Of a stretch of 8,430 bases of DNA, positions 1-6,593 are shown one piece after another (the stretch's first letter is position 1; the number at the start of each line of letters is the position of its first letter). The stretch lies in contig JAFARH010000422.1 in assembly GCA_019245555.1 (NCBI GenBank), positions 1 to 8,430 of the forward strand. Direction: 5' to 3'. The notes beneath the pieces are model-generated. The model did no database searches. It worked only from the letters and a program-made list of their open reading frames with translations, and was not told the origin of the DNA. The position numbers and the translations under genes were made by a program. Source of the stretch: Betaproteobacteria bacterium (GTDB lineage: Bacteria; Pseudomonadota; Gammaproteobacteria; Burkholderiales; SG8-39).

Positions 1-914
<914 letters not shown>

Positions 915-931
915 AAGCGTTGTAGGGAAAC

Positions 932-961
932 GGCGGTCCGGCCTGCCCGAATTGGACCGCC
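932..961. repeat. Inverted repeat downstream of ftsB
   Basis: Two perfect 8-base arms, GGCGGTCC at 932-939 and GGACCGCC at 954-961, flank a 14-base loop and begin 18 bases after the ftsB stop. The GC-rich stem fits the position of a transcript end for eno-ftsB, but no T-run follows on the + strand, so it is not a standard intrinsic terminator. It could instead stabilise the 3' end of the mRNA or bind a regulator. Confidence 0.5.
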
Positions 962-993
962 CGGGTAGCACCTCCAATCGTTGATCAATCTGT

Positions 994-1018
994 CCGACGC
1001 ACCAAGCGTTGGTGTCGG
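994..1018. repeat. Bulged hairpin/dyad upstream of the LuxR-type gene
   Basis: The left arm CCGAC (994-998) plus ACCAA (1001-1005) pairs completely with TTGGTGTCGG (1009-1018). This leaves a 2-base bulge (GC, 999-1000) and a 3-base loop (GCG). T993 and A1019 can extend the stem. The dyad ends 86 bases before the start of the HTH regulator, where an operator or leader structure is plausible. A weak T-run (CTTTTG) follows from about 1030, too far for a normal terminator. The arms are read directly; the function is inference. No confident promoter was found in 915-1104. Confidence 0.5.
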
Positions 1019-1104
1019 ATCGCAAACAACTTTTGTGCGCGCATTGTTCCCGCCGGGGCAGTTTGTTCGTGAAAGACCCTGACCAGCTGTCCACCATTTG
1101 GTAG

Positions 1105-1779
1105 ATGAACGAAGCTGCATATCCAGACATGGTTGCGCCTCAAAGCAGTACCAATACAAATAAAGAAAGAGAAAGGGCAGGTCCGCTGGCAACGCCCGAA
1201 GTAGCGCTCGACATGCTCGACTGTGCGCTGATCATAGTCGACCATGAAGGCCGCGTTGAATATCGCAATCGTCACGCGTCGGCTCTGCTGAAGGGCGGGC
1301 GCGCGGGCCTTGGGCTCGCTCGCGGCGCGGTCACGGCCAAAGTGCATGCACTGCGCGAGCAACTGATGGATGCGATTCAGCGCGCGTGCGCGACCGAGCA
1401 ACGCACGAGCGCAGTGTGCGTGCCGGAGCCCGGCGTCTCCCCCGATCTCTGGCCGCGCATGGTCGTCGCGCCGGTCGTGAACTCGGGCTCGATCAACGAG
1501 CGGCGCGCGGCGATCTGGATCCTGAACACCGAGCCGCAATTGCCTGACGAGAACCTGCTCGCTGCGCTCTTCCGCCTTTCGCGTGCGGAGGCGCGTCTCG
1601 CCATAGGTCTGCTCAAGGGGCTGAGCGCGGCGGAGTGCGCTGTGCATAGCGGCGTTGGCATCGCCACCATCCGCTCGCAGCTGCACAGCATTTTTTCGAA
1701 GACCGGCGTGCGCCGCCAGGCGCAGCTCGTCGCGCTGCTCTCGCGCGTGCCGGTCCTGAGAACCGGCTCCAGCCGCTAG
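1105..1779 (+). CDS. PAS-like / LuxR-type HTH transcriptional regulator
   Basis: The 224-residue product has two parts. Residues about 36-62 (LDMLDCALIIVDHEGRVEYRNRHA is the region; key pattern ALIIVDHEGRVEYRN) resemble the start of a PAS sensory domain. Residues about 155-215 form a LuxR/FixJ-type helix-turn-helix: LSRAEARLAIGLLKGLS, then IATIRSQLHSIFSKTGVRRQAQLV, which matches the usual T-E-A-x-V...T-V-R-x-H-L...K-T-G-x-x-R-Q-A-x-L pattern. There is no autoinducer-binding domain and no receiver domain, so it is neither a quorum-sensing LuxR nor a two-component regulator. The first 30 or so residues are hydrophilic and come from AT-richer DNA. Met37 at 1213 is an alternative start, since only a poor ribosome site precedes the ATG at 1105. 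The target and ligand are unknown. The last 4 bases overlap the convergent YqjK-like gene. Confidence 0.8.
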   Translation: MNEAAYPDMVAPQSSTNTNKERERAGPLATPEVALDMLDCALIIVDHEGRVEYRNRHASALLKGGRAGLGLARGAVTAKVHALREQLMDAIQRACATEQRTSAVCVPEPGVSPDLWPRMVVAPVVNSGSINERRAAIWILNTEPQLPDENLLAALFRLSRAEARLAIGLLKGLSAAECAVHSGVGIATIRSQLHSIFSKTGVRRQAQLVALLSRVPVLRTGSSR

Positions 1780-2042
1780 CGCCGGACGCCGCGCAGGAGC
1801 AGGTAGAGCGTCAGCAGGCGCTCCGACACGTCGAAGAGCCGGCGAGAGCCGAGCAGGACCACGCCGGCGACTGCCGCGGCCACCGCCACGGGATGGCGGC
1901 GCGCGGTGGAGAGAATGCGGTCGGCGGCAGCGGTCTTCGCTACGACGACTTCCCAGTTTGCGACGAGCCCGCTGCGTTGAGTGGTCGAGCGCGCGACCAG
2001 CTCCTCGCGCTGGCGCGCGAGATCCCGCGTGTGTGCACTCAT
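1776..2042 (-). CDS. YqjK-like small membrane protein
   Basis: This 88-residue protein is the last gene of a three-gene - strand operon. Its N-terminal half is charged and helical (TRDLARQREELVARSTTQRS), and a hydrophobic segment lies at about residues 50-66 (HPVAVAAAVAGVVLLG). The C-terminus is short and basic (LLLRGVRR). Size, layout and position behind a YqjE-like gene match the YqjK-like family, whose function is not known. The ATG at 2042 overlaps the stop of the upstream gene as ATGA, which fixes the start and suggests translational coupling. Its stop lies inside the shared CTAG with the convergent regulator gene. Identification rests on layout and neighbourhood more than on strong motifs. 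Confidence 0.78.
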   Translation of the reverse strand: MSAHTRDLARQREELVARSTTQRSGLVANWEVVVAKTAAADRILSTARRHPVAVAAAVAGVVLLGSRRLFDVSERLLTLYLLLRGVRR

Positions 2043-2407
2043 GGCTTGATCGCCTTCAGGTCGCGCTGCAGCTCGGACAGCGTGGCATCGAACGCGCGTG
2101 GCTTTGCCGCAGCTTGCCGCCGCACGTACCACGCGAGGAGCGCCGCGGCGAGGAGCAGCACTGCTGCCACGCCGATAGTCGCCGCCGCACGATGGGACTC
2201 GTCCATGGCAAGTATGAATGCTGTCGCACCGAAGGCCACGGCGAGCGCGGCGAGGAGCAGCGCGGCCAAGCCGCCGAGAAGCGTGAGCGTGAGGCGCGCC
2301 AGTTCCTCGCGCAGCTCGGTGCCGAAGAGCTCGAATCGGGTGCGCCCGAGCTCGAGGAGGCCGGCGAGGAGGTTCGTCGCCGATTCGACGAAGCCGCCGG
2401 CAATCAT
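2039..2407 (-). CDS. YqjE-like (phage-holin-family) inner-membrane protein
   Basis: This is a 122-residue protein of the Phage_holin_3_6/YqjE family. An amphipathic N-terminus (MIAGGFVESATNLLAGLLEL, then GRTRFELFGTELREE) precedes two membrane segments at about 40-67 and 74-95, followed by a basic cytoplasmic tail (YVRRQAAAKPRAF). The pattern of an ELFGTELREE-like segment just before the first membrane helix is typical of the family. The ATG at 2407 is preferred over a longer start near 2470, because it overlaps the DUF883 stop as ATGA and removes an unlikely arginine-rich extension. Despite the family name, YqjE proteins are chromosomal membrane proteins found with YqjD and YqjK, and there is no phage context here. 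The cellular role is unknown; a stress or stationary-phase role is inferred from enteric relatives. Confidence 0.88.
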   Translation of the reverse strand: MIAGGFVESATNLLAGLLELGRTRFELFGTELREELARLTLTLLGGLAALLLAALAVAFGATAFILAMDESHRAAATIGVAAVLLLAAALLAWYVRRQAAAKPRAFDATLSELQRDLKAIKP

Positions 2408-2670
2408 TTGCGTGCCAGCAGCACGCCGACCAGCAGGCCGATGCCTGCGGCGACGCCGACCGCCACCCACGGGTTCTCGCGCACCTGCGCATCGAGCTGC
2501 TGCCCCGTGCTCTGCAGGCGATCGCGCGCGTTGCGCAGCGCTTCCTCCGTCCGCGCGCGCGCTTCCTGTACCCGGGGGCCGGCCTGGTCGGCAGTCGCGC
2601 GCAGCAACTCCTCGGCGTCCGCCATGATGGCCTGCAAGTCCTTCATCCAGCTGTTGCCTGCGGTATCCAT
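2404..2670 (-). CDS. DUF883 family protein (YqjD/ElaB-like)
   Basis: This 88-residue protein is the first gene of the - strand trio. Residues about 9-64 form a charged helical or coiled-coil region (KDLQAIMADAEELLRATADQ, EARARTEEALRNARDRLQST). A C-terminal membrane anchor follows at about 67-86 and opens with the family signature ENPWVAVGVAAGIGLLVGVL. E. coli relatives YqjD and ElaB are C-tail-anchored inner-membrane proteins that bind ribosomes in stationary phase; that role is carried over only by analogy. A clear ribosome site (GGAG at 2679-2676, 5 bases before ATG) supports the start at 2670. It overlaps the YqjE-like gene by ATGA, so the three genes form one coupled unit. Confidence 0.92.
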   Translation of the reverse strand: MDTAGNSWMKDLQAIMADAEELLRATADQAGPRVQEARARTEEALRNARDRLQSTGQQLDAQVRENPWVAVGVAAGIGLLVGVLLARK

Positions 2671-2680
2671 GTGATCTCCG

Positions 2681-2710
2681 TTGAACGGTGCCCGACCGAT
2701 ACGCTATACG
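2681..2710 (+). promoter_or_regulatory. Candidate sigma-70-type promoter for the lipoprotein gene
   Basis: TTGAAC at 2681-2686 and CTATAC (or TATACG one base on) at 2704-2710 are separated by 17-18 bases. Transcription would begin near 2717 and leave a leader of about 67 bases before the lipoprotein ATG. The match is moderate (4 of 6 in each box), so it is a candidate only. The same 113-base gap must also hold the promoter of the divergent DUF883 operon. Confidence 0.35.
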
Positions 2711-2783
2711 GGAACGCGCGGGGCGCCTATATCGGACCTTGGTCCCATGGCTCGGCCCCGGTTATGGGCGTAGCGTCCGCCCC

Positions 2784-3392
2784 ATGACCAGACATCGAAA
2801 GCTGATAGCGGCGCTAGCCGTGGTCCTCTGCGGGTGCGCCGGCGAAGCGGGCCGCCAGGCGGGCGAGGGTGCGAAGTATGGCGGCGTCGGCGGCGCGGTC
2901 GCCGGAGCGGTAAGCGCCGCGATCTTCGGCGGGAACATCGCCCAAGGCGCGGCTGCGGGAGCCGTTACCGGCGCAGCATCGGGCGCAGCCGTCGGTGCAG
3001 TTGCCGGCTCGGCCGCCGACAGCCAGAAAAAAGCCGCGGCTGCTCCCGCGCCTGAGACGAAGACTGCGCCGCTGCGCGAGCGCATCGGCGATCGCAACTA
3101 CGCGAGCGCATTACTTCTCGCTCAGTGCAAGCACAAGGAAGCGATCGCTTCCGCGGAGGAAACGTATGCCGGGACACAGGACCGCGACCAGCGCGTCTAT
3201 GCGCTCGACATCCAAGCCGTGGCGGCGGAGGAATCGGGCGACAAGGCGTTGGCCGCAACGGTGTATCCGCGGATCGAGAAGGAGGATCCCAGCCGCGGCA
3301 ACGCCGACAAGCTGCGTGCCGACGCGCTACAGGCGGTGATCAAAGTCCAGGCGGCGCGCCGCCAGAACGGCCTGCCGCCTACCTGCAGCTAG
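2784..3392 (+). CDS. Glycine-zipper lipoprotein, uncharacterised
   Basis: The 202-residue product begins with a lipoprotein signal, MTRHRKLIAALAVVLCGCAG, with probable lipidation at Cys18 (lipobox L-C-G-C; Cys at -2 is unusual). Residues about 34-76 form a glycine/alanine-rich zipper with repeated GxxxG spacing (GGVGGAVAGAVSAAIFGG, then AAGAVTGAASGAAVGAVAG), like the membrane-inserting hairpins of SlyB/Rcp-type envelope proteins. An Ala/Pro linker at about 84-96 leads to a helical domain (about 98-195) rich in Ala and charged residues, somewhat TPR-like (LDIQAVAAEESGDKALAATV). It ends with Cys201-Ser. The ATG at 2784 is chosen over an upstream start at 2688 because it puts the signal at the N-terminus, although no good ribosome site is visible. 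It likely sits in the outer membrane; its function is unknown. Confidence 0.8.
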   Translation: MTRHRKLIAALAVVLCGCAGEAGRQAGEGAKYGGVGGAVAGAVSAAIFGGNIAQGAAAGAVTGAASGAAVGAVAGSAADSQKKAAAAPAPETKTAPLRERIGDRNYASALLLAQCKHKEAIASAEETYAGTQDRDQRVYALDIQAVAAEESGDKALAATVYPRIEKEDPSRGNADKLRADALQAVIKVQAARRQNGLPPTCS

Positions 3393-3399
3393 AGCGGCA

Positions 3400-3411
3400 T
3401 ATACTCGCGGG
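3400..3411 (+). promoter_or_regulatory. -10-like box immediately before the dioxygenase start
   Basis: TATACT at 3400-3405 differs from the consensus -10 box at one position. Only six bases (CGCGGG) separate it from the ATG at 3412, so transcription would begin at or next to the start codon. No matching -35 box is seen about 17 bases upstream (GCCTAC). There is no clear ribosome site before the ATG. The arrangement is what a leaderless mRNA would show, but one hexamer is weak evidence. Confidence 0.35.
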
Positions 3412-4257
3412 ATGAAGCTATCCCGCGAGCAACTCGCGCAATTCGAGCGCGATGGTTACCTGTTCTTCCCTTCGCTTTTCTCGCCGGCCGAGATCAAGAT
3501 CCTGACCGACGAGGTGCCGTCGCTCTACGCGCAGCGCCGGCCGGAGAACGTACGCGAGAAGACCGGCGATGTCGTGCGCACGAACTTCGCCGCGCACATG
3601 TACAGCTATCCCTTTGCCAAGCTCGCGCGCCATCCGCGCATGGTCGATCCGATCAAGCAGCTCTTCGGCGAAGACGTCTACATGCACCAGTTCAAGATCA
3701 ACGGCAAAGCGGCCTTCGACGGCGACGTATGGCAGTGGCACCAGGACTACGGCACCTGGATGAACGACGACCAGATGCCGGAAGCTCGCGCGATGAACGT
3801 CGCGATCTTCCTCGACGAGGTCAACGAGTTCAACGGACCGCTCATGTTCATCCCGGGCAGCCACAAGTCCGGCGTGCTGGATGCGGCACATGACACCAGC
3901 ACAACCAGCTATCCGCTCTGGGTCATCAACCACGAGACCATCACGCAGATGGTGGCCAAGGGCGGCATCGTGGCGCCGAAGGGGCCCGCTGGCTCGATGA
4001 TCCTGTTTCACGGCTGCCTCGTGCACGCCTCGACTTCCAACCTCTCGCCCTGGAACCGCGTGAGCGTCTATCTTTCGCTCTGCGCGGTGTCGAATCACAT
4101 CCGCCGCTTCAAGCGCCCGGGCTATATCGCGCACCGCGACTTCGCGCCGATCAAGACCCTGCCGGACGACTGCCTGCTCAAGCACTATGACGTGCCGCTG
4201 CCCTGGAAGAACGGCACGCCGGCGGAAGAGCTCGAAGCGGCACTCAAAGCAGCCTAG
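3412..4257 (+). CDS. Phytanoyl-CoA dioxygenase (PhyH) family Fe(II)/2-oxoglutarate oxygenase
   Basis: The 281-residue product is a non-haem iron, 2-oxoglutarate-dependent hydroxylase of the PhyH family. It opens with the usual segment LAQFERDGYLFFPSLFSPAE. The iron triad is visible: His110 and Asp112 in VWQWHQDYGTW, and His205 in FHGCLVHASTSN. Arg216 (SPWNRVSVYL) is the expected 2-oxoglutarate carboxylate ligand. The block WHQDYGTW...QMP...NGPLMFIPGSHKSG resembles ectoine hydroxylase EctD more than human PhyH, yet there are no ectoine genes nearby and the EctD signature is not matched exactly. The substrate is therefore unknown. The start at 3412 gives the normal N-terminus; the ribosome site is poor. 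The gene is followed 7 bases after its stop by a hairpin with a T-run, and then by the SAF-domain oxidoreductase. Confidence 0.9.
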   Translation: MKLSREQLAQFERDGYLFFPSLFSPAEIKILTDEVPSLYAQRRPENVREKTGDVVRTNFAAHMYSYPFAKLARHPRMVDPIKQLFGEDVYMHQFKINGKAAFDGDVWQWHQDYGTWMNDDQMPEARAMNVAIFLDEVNEFNGPLMFIPGSHKSGVLDAAHDTSTTSYPLWVINHETITQMVAKGGIVAPKGPAGSMILFHGCLVHASTSNLSPWNRVSVYLSLCAVSNHIRRFKRPGYIAHRDFAPIKTLPDDCLLKHYDVPLPWKNGTPAEELEAALKAA

Positions 4258-4264
4258 AACTAAT

Positions 4265-4320
4265 CAGGGACGTACCACCATTTTCCTCATATCGAAAAAA
4301 CGTGGTCTGTCCCTGTTTTT
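4265..4320 (+). terminator. Long imperfect hairpin with T-run; possible terminator or REP-like element
   Basis: The outer arms CAGGGAC (4265-4271) and GTCCCTG (4309-4315) pair perfectly. A short mismatched step is followed by CCAC (4275-4278) against GTGG (4302-4305), and then TTTT (4281-4284) against the A-run at 4295-4300. Five T residues (4316-4320) follow the stem at once, which gives intrinsic-terminator form for the dioxygenase gene. The base composition differs from the GC-rich coding DNA around it. The arm pattern with GTGGTCTGTCCCTG looks to me like the dispersed REP-type palindromes linked with RAYT transposases; this is from memory and was not searched. The next ATG is only 9 bases beyond the T-run. 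Confidence 0.6.
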
Positions 4321-4329
4321 GGACTGTTC

Positions 4330-5649
4330 ATGAATCTCTACGCCAAACTGCAGGAACGTAAAGACAACCCGCTGCGGATCGGTCTTATCGGCGCGGGCAA
4401 GTTCGCCGCAATGTATCTCGCGCAGGTGCCGAAGACGCCGGGCGTGCGCATGGTGGGCATCGCCGATCTCGCGCCCGACAACGCGCGGCTTAATCTGCAG
4501 CGCGTGGGCTGGCCCGCCGAGCTCGTCCAGCGCACGCCCATCACCGAGGACTGGCGCAAGCTTGTCTCCAGTCCCGAAGTCGACATCGTAATCGAGGCAA
4601 CCGGAAATCCGATCGCGGCAGTCGAACACGCGCTCGCCGCATTCGAGCATCGTAAGCACGTGGTGATGGTCACCGTAGAAGCGGATGCGTTCTGCGGCCC
4701 GCTTCTCGCGCAGAAGGCTGCCGCTGCAGGCGTGGTCTACAGCCTCGCGTATGGCGACCAGCCGGCGCTCATCTGTGACCTCGTCGATTGGGCGCGCGCC
4801 GCAGGCTTTCCCGTTGTCGCTGCCGGCCGCGGCCACAAATGGCTGCCGCATTTCGCGCAGTCCACGCCGGAGACGGTGTGGGGCTATTACGGCTTGACGC
4901 CGGAGCAGGCGAAGATCGGCGGCCTCAATCCCAAGATGTTCAATTCATTCCTCGACGGTTCGAAGCCCGCCATAGAGACGACTGCCGTGTGCAACGCGAC
5001 GGGACTAACGCCGGCGCCGGAGGGCCTCATCTATCCGCCGGGCTCGGTCGACGAGATTCCGTCGCTCATGCGTCCGCGTGCCGAAGGCGGCGTCCTGCAC
5101 CATAAAGGTCAAGTCGAGGTGATCTCCTCTCTGCGCGGCGACGGCGCGCCGATTCCCTATGACATCCGCTTCGGCGTCTTCGTGGTGTTCGAGGGCGAGA
5201 CCGAGTACATCCAGCGCTGCTTCAGCGAGTACGGCGTGAAGACCGATCCATCGGGCCGGTATGCGTGCCTGTACAAGCGCTGGCACCTGATCGGGCTCGA
5301 GGTCGGCATCTCGGTCGCTTCTGTCGGGTTACGCGGCGAGCCGACGGGCTGCGCCACGGGATGGCGTGCGGACGCGGTTGCGATCGCCAAGAAAAACCTC
5401 ACAGCGGGCGAAGTGCTGGACGGCGAGGGCGGCTACACCGTTGTCGGCCGCCTGATGCCCGCCGCCGATTCCCTCGCGAAGGATTGCCTGCCGCTCGGCC
5501 TCGCGCACGGCTGGAAGGTGCAGCGGCCGATCGCCGCAGGACAGCCGGTGCGCTGGAGCGACGTCGCCGTGAATCCGAACGAGCCCGCCGTGCGCGTGCG
5601 CCGTGAGATGGAAGCGACCTTCCGCGAGCGCCTGCGCTCCGCCGCCTAG
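4330..5649 (+). CDS. Homoserine-dehydrogenase-like NAD(P) oxidoreductase with C-terminal SAF domain (COG4091 type)
   Basis: The 439-residue product has an N-terminal Rossmann domain with the nucleotide-binding turn GLIGAGKFA at residues 18-26, followed by VGIADLAPDNARL at the end of the second strand and the catalytic-fold segment VDIVIEATGNP near 84-94. A middle region carries the conserved-looking FNSFLDGSKPAIE and HHKGQVEVISSLRGDG. A SAF-type domain runs at about 350-419 (AKKNLTAGEVLDGEGGYTVV, then AAGQPVRWSDVAVN). The N-terminus MNLYAKLQERKDNPLRIGLIG matches the usual start of this family, which supports the ATG at 4330 despite a weak ribosome site (GGA). Members are annotated as predicted homoserine dehydrogenases, but several act on sugar acids or other hydroxy acids, so the substrate is open. 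Its last 4 bases overlap the convergent TTT receptor gene. Confidence 0.87.
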   Translation: MNLYAKLQERKDNPLRIGLIGAGKFAAMYLAQVPKTPGVRMVGIADLAPDNARLNLQRVGWPAELVQRTPITEDWRKLVSSPEVDIVIEATGNPIAAVEHALAAFEHRKHVVMVTVEADAFCGPLLAQKAAAAGVVYSLAYGDQPALICDLVDWARAAGFPVVAAGRGHKWLPHFAQSTPETVWGYYGLTPEQAKIGGLNPKMFNSFLDGSKPAIETTAVCNATGLTPAPEGLIYPPGSVDEIPSLMRPRAEGGVLHHKGQVEVISSLRGDGAPIPYDIRFGVFVVFEGETEYIQRCFSEYGVKTDPSGRYACLYKRWHLIGLEVGISVASVGLRGEPTGCATGWRADAVAIAKKNLTAGEVLDGEGGYTVVGRLMPAADSLAKDCLPLGLAHGWKVQRPIAAGQPVRWSDVAVNPNEPAVRVRREMEATFRERLRSAA

Positions 5650-6593
5650 TCGATCTTTATTTCCGCTTCACGAATCAGCCGACCCGAGCGCTCGTAGTCG
5701 GCGCGGTTCATTTCCGTGAACTCGCGCACGCTCAGTACGCCGGGCTCGCCGGCCAGCGCGGCCAGCCTTCCGCGTACGTCGGGCAGGGCGAGCGCCTTCT
5801 GCAACTCCCCATGCAGCCGCTCGACGATTGCAGGCGGCGTGCCACCTGTCGTGAAGAGCCCGTACCAAGTGCTCATCTCTGCACCCTGAACGCCGGCCTC
5901 GGCGAGCGTCGGTACGTCCTGCAGCTCGGGCGAGCGCTTCGCTGTCGTGACGGCGAGCGGACGCAAGCGCCCAGCCTTGATCTGGCCCATCGCGGAAGAC
6001 GTCGTGTCGAACATCATCTCCACCTGGCCGCTGATGAGATCGACGTGCGCCTGGCTCGATCCTTTGTATGGAACATGGATGAGCTTCGTGCCGGTCGCCT
6101 TGGCAAAGGCTTCCGCCGCCATGTGCTGCGTGCTTCCCGTGCCGGCGGTGGCATAGCGCATGGGCGCCGATACGCTGCGCATCTCGGTCAGCAACTCCCG
6201 CACGGTCTTTGCCTTCACCGCGGGTCCGACAATCAGCACGTTCGGCACGACCACGATGAGCCCCACCGGCTGCACATCTTTCAGCGGGTCGTAGTCGAGC
6301 TTGATGAGATGCGGCGCGATCGCCTGCGCCGTGTTGGTCGCCACGAGAATGGTGTAACCGTCCTTGGATGCCTTGGCGGTGATATCTGCAGCGATGGTGT
6401 TGGAGGCGCCGGGCCGGTTCTCGACGACGAACGGCTGTTTCATGCTCTCGGCGAACTTGTCCGCGAGCATGCGCGCGATGATGTCGGTGCCGCCGCCGGC
6501 CGAGGCGCCGACCATGATGCGCACCGGTTTCGTCGGATAGGACTGAGCGAGCGCCGCGCCGCACATCAGCATCAGGAGCAGACCGCGTATCAA
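5646..6593 (-). CDS. Tripartite tricarboxylate transporter (TTT) periplasmic receptor, Bug/TctC family
   Basis: The 315-residue product is a secreted solute-binding protein. A short signal peptide (MIRGLLLMLMCGAALA) is probably cleaved before QSYP. The family pattern follows: YPTKPVRIMVGASAGGGTD near 19-37, VVENRPGASNTIAAD near 56-70, KDGYTILVATNT near 78-88, GTGSTQHMAAEAF, HVPYKGSSQAHVDLISGQVE near 173-192, and DVPTLAEAG near 226-234. Bug proteins bind small carboxylates and usually hand them to TctA/TctB membrane partners; none is present here, so this is an orphan receptor in the window. The start is TTG at 6593, supported by AAGGAGG (6605-6599) five bases upstream and by the TTGA overlap with the previous stop. 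It is the last gene of the - strand operon. Confidence 0.93.
   Translation of the reverse strand: MIRGLLLMLMCGAALAQSYPTKPVRIMVGASAGGGTDIIARMLADKFAESMKQPFVVENRPGASNTIAADITAKASKDGYTILVATNTAQAIAPHLIKLDYDPLKDVQPVGLIVVVPNVLIVGPAVKAKTVRELLTEMRSVSAPMRYATAGTGSTQHMAAEAFAKATGTKLIHVPYKGSSQAHVDLISGQVEMMFDTTSSAMGQIKAGRLRPLAVTTAKRSPELQDVPTLAEAGVQGAEMSTWYGLFTTGGTPPAIVERLHGELQKALALPDVRGRLAALAGEPGVLSVREFTEMNRADYERSGRLIREAEIKID

Noticed and set aside
985..1686. - strand open frame (233 codons) antisense to the HTH regulator
   Set aside because: It has low-complexity Arg/Ala-rich content and no motif, while the + strand frame has a clear HTH domain.
1105..1779. Quorum-sensing LuxR or two-component response regulator
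   Set aside because: There is no autoinducer-binding or receiver domain, and no partner synthase or kinase in the window.
2039..2407. Prophage remnant because of the phage-holin family name
   Set aside because: YqjE-like proteins are ordinary chromosomal membrane proteins in this trio, and no other phage gene is present.
2408..2470. Longer start for the YqjE-like protein
   Set aside because: It would add a run of Gly and Arg read from the DUF883 gene in another frame; the ATGA junction start is much better.
2734..2746. Small dyad GGACC-TT-GGTCC in the divergent gap as an operator
   Set aside because: Five-base arms with a 2-base spacer are expected by chance in GC-rich DNA, and nothing else supports it.
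3418..4185. - strand open frame (255 codons) antisense to the dioxygenase
   Set aside because: It lies wholly within a gene with a complete iron-binding triad and shows no recognisable domain of its own.
3412..4257. Naming the dioxygenase ectD (ectoine hydroxylase)
   Set aside because: The signature is only similar and no ectoine synthesis genes are nearby.
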